From Mycteria americana (taxonomy: Eukaryota; Chordata; Aves; Ciconiiformes; Ciconiidae): a DNA stretch of 64,000 nt. Where the stretch lies: positions 42,822,135-42,886,134 of the forward strand of contig NC_134365.1 of assembly GCF_035582795.1 (NCBI RefSeq). The letters run 5' to 3'. The number at the start of each line of letters is the position of its first letter. Within the stretch, counting starts at the first letter, position 1. Positions 60,913-64,000 of this stretch are shown in pieces. The position numbers and the translations under genes were made by a program. The notes below the pieces were generated by a model that did not search any database, was not told where the DNA came from, and saw nothing but the letters and a program-made list of their open reading frames with translations.

Positions 60913-63900
60913 GTACAGTATGGGGCTTTGGAGACAAGACGTCACTTCCAGTGGGATGCTGAAAAAGAAGGACCCAATATTGTACCCATCAACAGGGACG
61001 TTTTTCAAAGGCAATAAAATTCCAGAGACAGGTCTCACAGGGGATTTGTAAGTGTTGCCACTTACAGTACTGCACTTCCTAATTTCCTTCCTAAGGCACC
61101 CCACTGCATGGCAGGCATCCTCAAAGCCCTAAGATGTGAGGTATTCCTCAACAACATGCAGCAAGACTGAAGTACCTAGAAGTGAGATCTGCAGAAGACA
61201 GCCAAGCCAGGCAGGCTGCCAGAGGCTACGAGGAGAGGCGGCACTTCTGGAAATACGTGAGTAAGCTCCATCGGTGCTGTGCGGTGAAAGCCCCGAGCAG
61301 CATCCCTCACCACAGTGATGCAGTGGGACTCAGCTGGGACTTGAAGGAGAACGGCAGTGTCAAGCCCACCATGCAGTGAATCATTCAAGGTAAAAGAGAT
61401 CTGATCAACGATGTTCAGGACAAGGCACCTCAAAATTACACCGAAGCCTCGTGTAGGGCAGACTGCCAACCGGACGATGACCTGTGCCTCAAACAGGGCA
61501 GAGTACCTCAGCTTCACATGTCCCAGTACACTGCTTTAACTGATATAATGGCCAAAGTGGTAAGACACAGCCAGTCTCATTCCTAGCTGTCTTCTGTGCG
61601 AGGCCTGACGTGACAGATATGCTCTGGGAATGCCTTTTAAAAAAAAAAAAAAATAGAAAAAAATCAGGCCTGGAACACGAGAGAGGCCATGGAGGAGATG
61701 ATCTGAGAACCCCATGGAGGCCCAGGCATGAGGCAGCCTGAAGACGCCAGGTGTGGCTGCTCACACATGAACAGATGTCTCCGTTCACGTGTAATCCCCT
61801 CTGCTTCCAAGGGGATTAAACATCTGACCTTGAAATGCCTAAAAACAGGGCCCAAAGTCTATTTTAAAGCTGATTTTTATAAATCAGAAGATGATGTTTA
61901 CAAAAGAAGAGGCTAAGACTTGTGCAGGAGGAAAACAAGCACTATGCCAAATTTCAGAATGATGTACGAGGGCATAAATCACATGTCAGAAGGGGAATAT
62001 CAGGGAGTTAAGTGATGAACTCAAACCCAGAAGAATATGTGCTTGATAAAATGTGCTATCTTGGACTCCTACAGACAGCAGCTTTTGGGCATCCAGGGCT
62101 TTCCAGCATCCTAAGAAATTATACAAATTATTTAATTTTTTTCCCAAAGGCTTTGCCTTGTGTTTTCCTTATTGATTTTGTATTTCAGAGAGTAAATGAA
62201 AAAAAGCAAAGGAATACTTAGAAGGGATATTCATTTTCTTCCTTGCCTCCCCCCAAAATGACACAGGTTGGCAGAATAAAGATTACTGACATTTATGGAT
62301 TTATTTTTAAGATGCAAAGTTAGGTCTGATTTTTATATAAGCACCAACACACCCGCTCTGCATTTCAGAAGTTTCCAACACTCATTCTCAAAGGTAACCA
62401 GAGCCGAGGAGTGACCCAAACCTTCAGCTGACGCGGCTAGAGCTGAAGGGTGGTGAAGTGTGGCTCCCACAGAGAGAAGAACAACGATCCAAAAAATGAT
62501 GTGTCTAAAGATACAGCTGAATTGTTCCTCCTCTACAGGAACTGCAGCCCTTCCTCTTTTCCACTTTTCCTGCCAGCTGTGGCTCTGAAGAAGCATTTCA
62601 GGCCTGTATACATTACACCAATTTACCCAGCTAAGACCCTGACCCAAGCAAAGAGAAATGATGGAGCAATTTGTCTGGCTGATGGCTGTAGAAGCAGAAG
62701 TAGATGGCCATACCACAACATACTGCAATGCCACGGGGAAGCTGCTTACTCTTTTTGTATTGAGCATCACAGCTAAGCTTACTGCCCACTTCCTCAACAA
62801 CTCACATTTGCTGGATACTGTTAATCTCAAGAGTAATTTCCCAGTTAAATGAGTGCTAAATACATACAATAAACAAACGTGGTTCACTCCTCTGCCCACT
62901 CCCTCTCCAGCAGCAGAACCGCCAGTGCTCTCTGAGCTTCTCTGGCAGGGCGCTCGGGGAGCAGCAGCGGCTGGGGCACCTGGGCTTGGCAGAGGCACAG
63001 AGCACGCACATCCCAGCAGAACGGGAAGAGCTACGGTGCTGAGCTGGGCTGTGGGTTTCGGTTGCTGGGCTTTCCCCCAGGCTTGTTTGTTACCTTGGGC
63101 AAGCTATTTAACCTGCGTCCCGAGGGCCCAACCTAAAAGCAAAGTGGTGGTAATCCTTCTCAGCAACTGTGTTTCTCCTGGTTTTTCTGAACGTTCCTCA
63201 GGCCAGGGACTTTTTCTCACTAGAGATTGTCCCAGCCCTGATCCAAACGGGGAGCTGAACACCTGTGTGGCTCTTCTCTACTGTACCAGGCAGCACGATC
63301 CCATGCAGAGGAGTGCCCGTTCCCCTCTCCTGGTTAACTCTTCCTTACTTCCCTCTGCATCTATGCAATGACTGCTCCGATGCATTTGCATTTCAGCTGG
63401 TCTAACACTCCCAACATTATTTACTTGTGTCACTGGAAATCTAATGGCATTTCTTCTAGCACATGGAGATGTTTTCATTAACTGTGGTTAAATTCCAGCT
63501 AACGCCATTACACGATCCCTACCTTCATTGGCAATTGCAGGGCAGTTAATATTGCATTTTCATTTCTTTGTCTTCACTTCACTGTCTTTAAAAAGGAGAC
63601 AACTGTATTGTTTCAAATTGCTCTGTGCATAGCACATTCTCCTCATAGTTTTGCAAAACCTGGGAAAGCTTGTGAGATATGCTAAAGGTCAACAGAAATC
63701 TATTCCCCACGGGATAACCCTAGAGCAGCGTCTCCACTGAGATGTTTGTGGTGTAGCTTTGGGCTCTGGTGTGTACGTGAGTGTGAGTGTTCAGAGGAAG
63801 GCTGGCAACAGCCATCATGTTTTGGGAGGAGGAAAGGGACAAAGCAGCACTGGTGCTGTTGAGAGTGAATCTGGAATGCGTAGAGAAGAACGGATTTTGT

Positions 63901-64000
63901 ATCCTCCAAGCTAAAACAGTAAGAGGAGGCTTAGGGGGCACTGCACACAAATTTTGCACACCTCTAAAAAGTCAAACGTTATTGGAGAGCTGGATGTAGC

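Larger units (their letters stand above)
58738..64000. other. Non-coding stretch with minor open blocks
   Basis: AT-rich to about 60.7 kb, then mixed. 61176-61517 is open on both strands at once. Two splice-bounded plus-strand blocks (60844-60912, 61195-61256) are described separately. Homopolymers: T-run at 58926-58942, A-run at 61640-61652. No transposon is recognised. Confidence 0.4.

Noticed and set aside
1..64000. tRNA, rRNA, snRNA genes, CRISPR arrays or prokaryotic operons
   Set aside because: None of the recognisable signatures (box A/B pair with cloverleaf, spaced direct repeats, packed reading frames with ribosome-binding sites) was seen by eye; a covariance-model scan would be needed to exclude small RNAs fully.
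1..64000. CpG-island promoter
   Set aside because: No stretch of 300 bp or more combines high GC with dense CpG; the GC-rich patches are shorter than 200-250 bp.

Overview
This is vertebrate nuclear DNA, and almost certainly from a bird. There are no operons, ribosome-binding sites or densely packed reading frames. The dispersed repeats are chicken-repeat-1 (CR1) LINE retrotransposons: 5'-truncated copies ending in the 8-bp tail (ATTCTRTG)n typical of birds and other sauropsids. A long-terminal-repeat (LTR) insertion at about 30.0-30.8 kb has a 3' half I recognise as a very common avian endogenous-retrovirus LTR. No species or chromosome can be named from the sequence alone.

Layout. 0-12 kb is mostly non-coding, with one GC-rich possible exon at the left edge, a poly-C run, a TA/CA microsatellite and a G-quadruplex-prone block near 7.2 kb. 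12.3-13.7 kb holds a possible last exon ending in a membrane helix (minus strand), then a 0.9-kb CR1 (plus). 13.7-30 kb carries a short CR1 tail (18.3 kb), 49 perfect copies of TTCCC (22.0 kb), an older CR1 (23.1-23.85 kb, minus) and a splice-bounded open block (24.7 kb, plus). 30.0-30.84 kb is the LTR with an internal minisatellite. 33.1-34.1 kb is a very decayed CR1 relic that leaves no reading frame. 36.56-36.83 kb is a layered polypyrimidine satellite. 42.2-42.6 kb and 51.8-52.1 kb are two more minus-strand CR1 tails. 57.9-58.7 kb is the best-preserved CR1, with an open ORF2 C-terminus up to its natural stop.

The best host-gene evidence is on the minus strand between 52.4 and 48.0 kb. Three open blocks (52201-52429, 49014-49182, 47997-48226) have usable splice sites and compatible splice phases (1 to 1, 2 to 2), which together would encode about 209 residues of a protein I do not recognise. 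If correct, the 48-52 kb part lies in a minus-strand gene. The other possible exons (177-345, 12290-12393, 24655-24857, 60844-60912) are weaker and could be chance.

Regulation: several AT-rich, homeodomain-site-like stretches (9.56-9.97, 26.70-26.99, 39.60-39.88, 50.44-50.72 kb) look like candidate conserved non-coding elements, but this cannot be tested without other genomes. I found no CpG-island promoter, RNA gene or CRISPR array, and no clearly novel system. The most worthwhile leads are the three-exon gene fragment, the duplicated segment with a 146-bp indel and perfect hairpin at 48.3-49.7 kb, and the ancient CR1.
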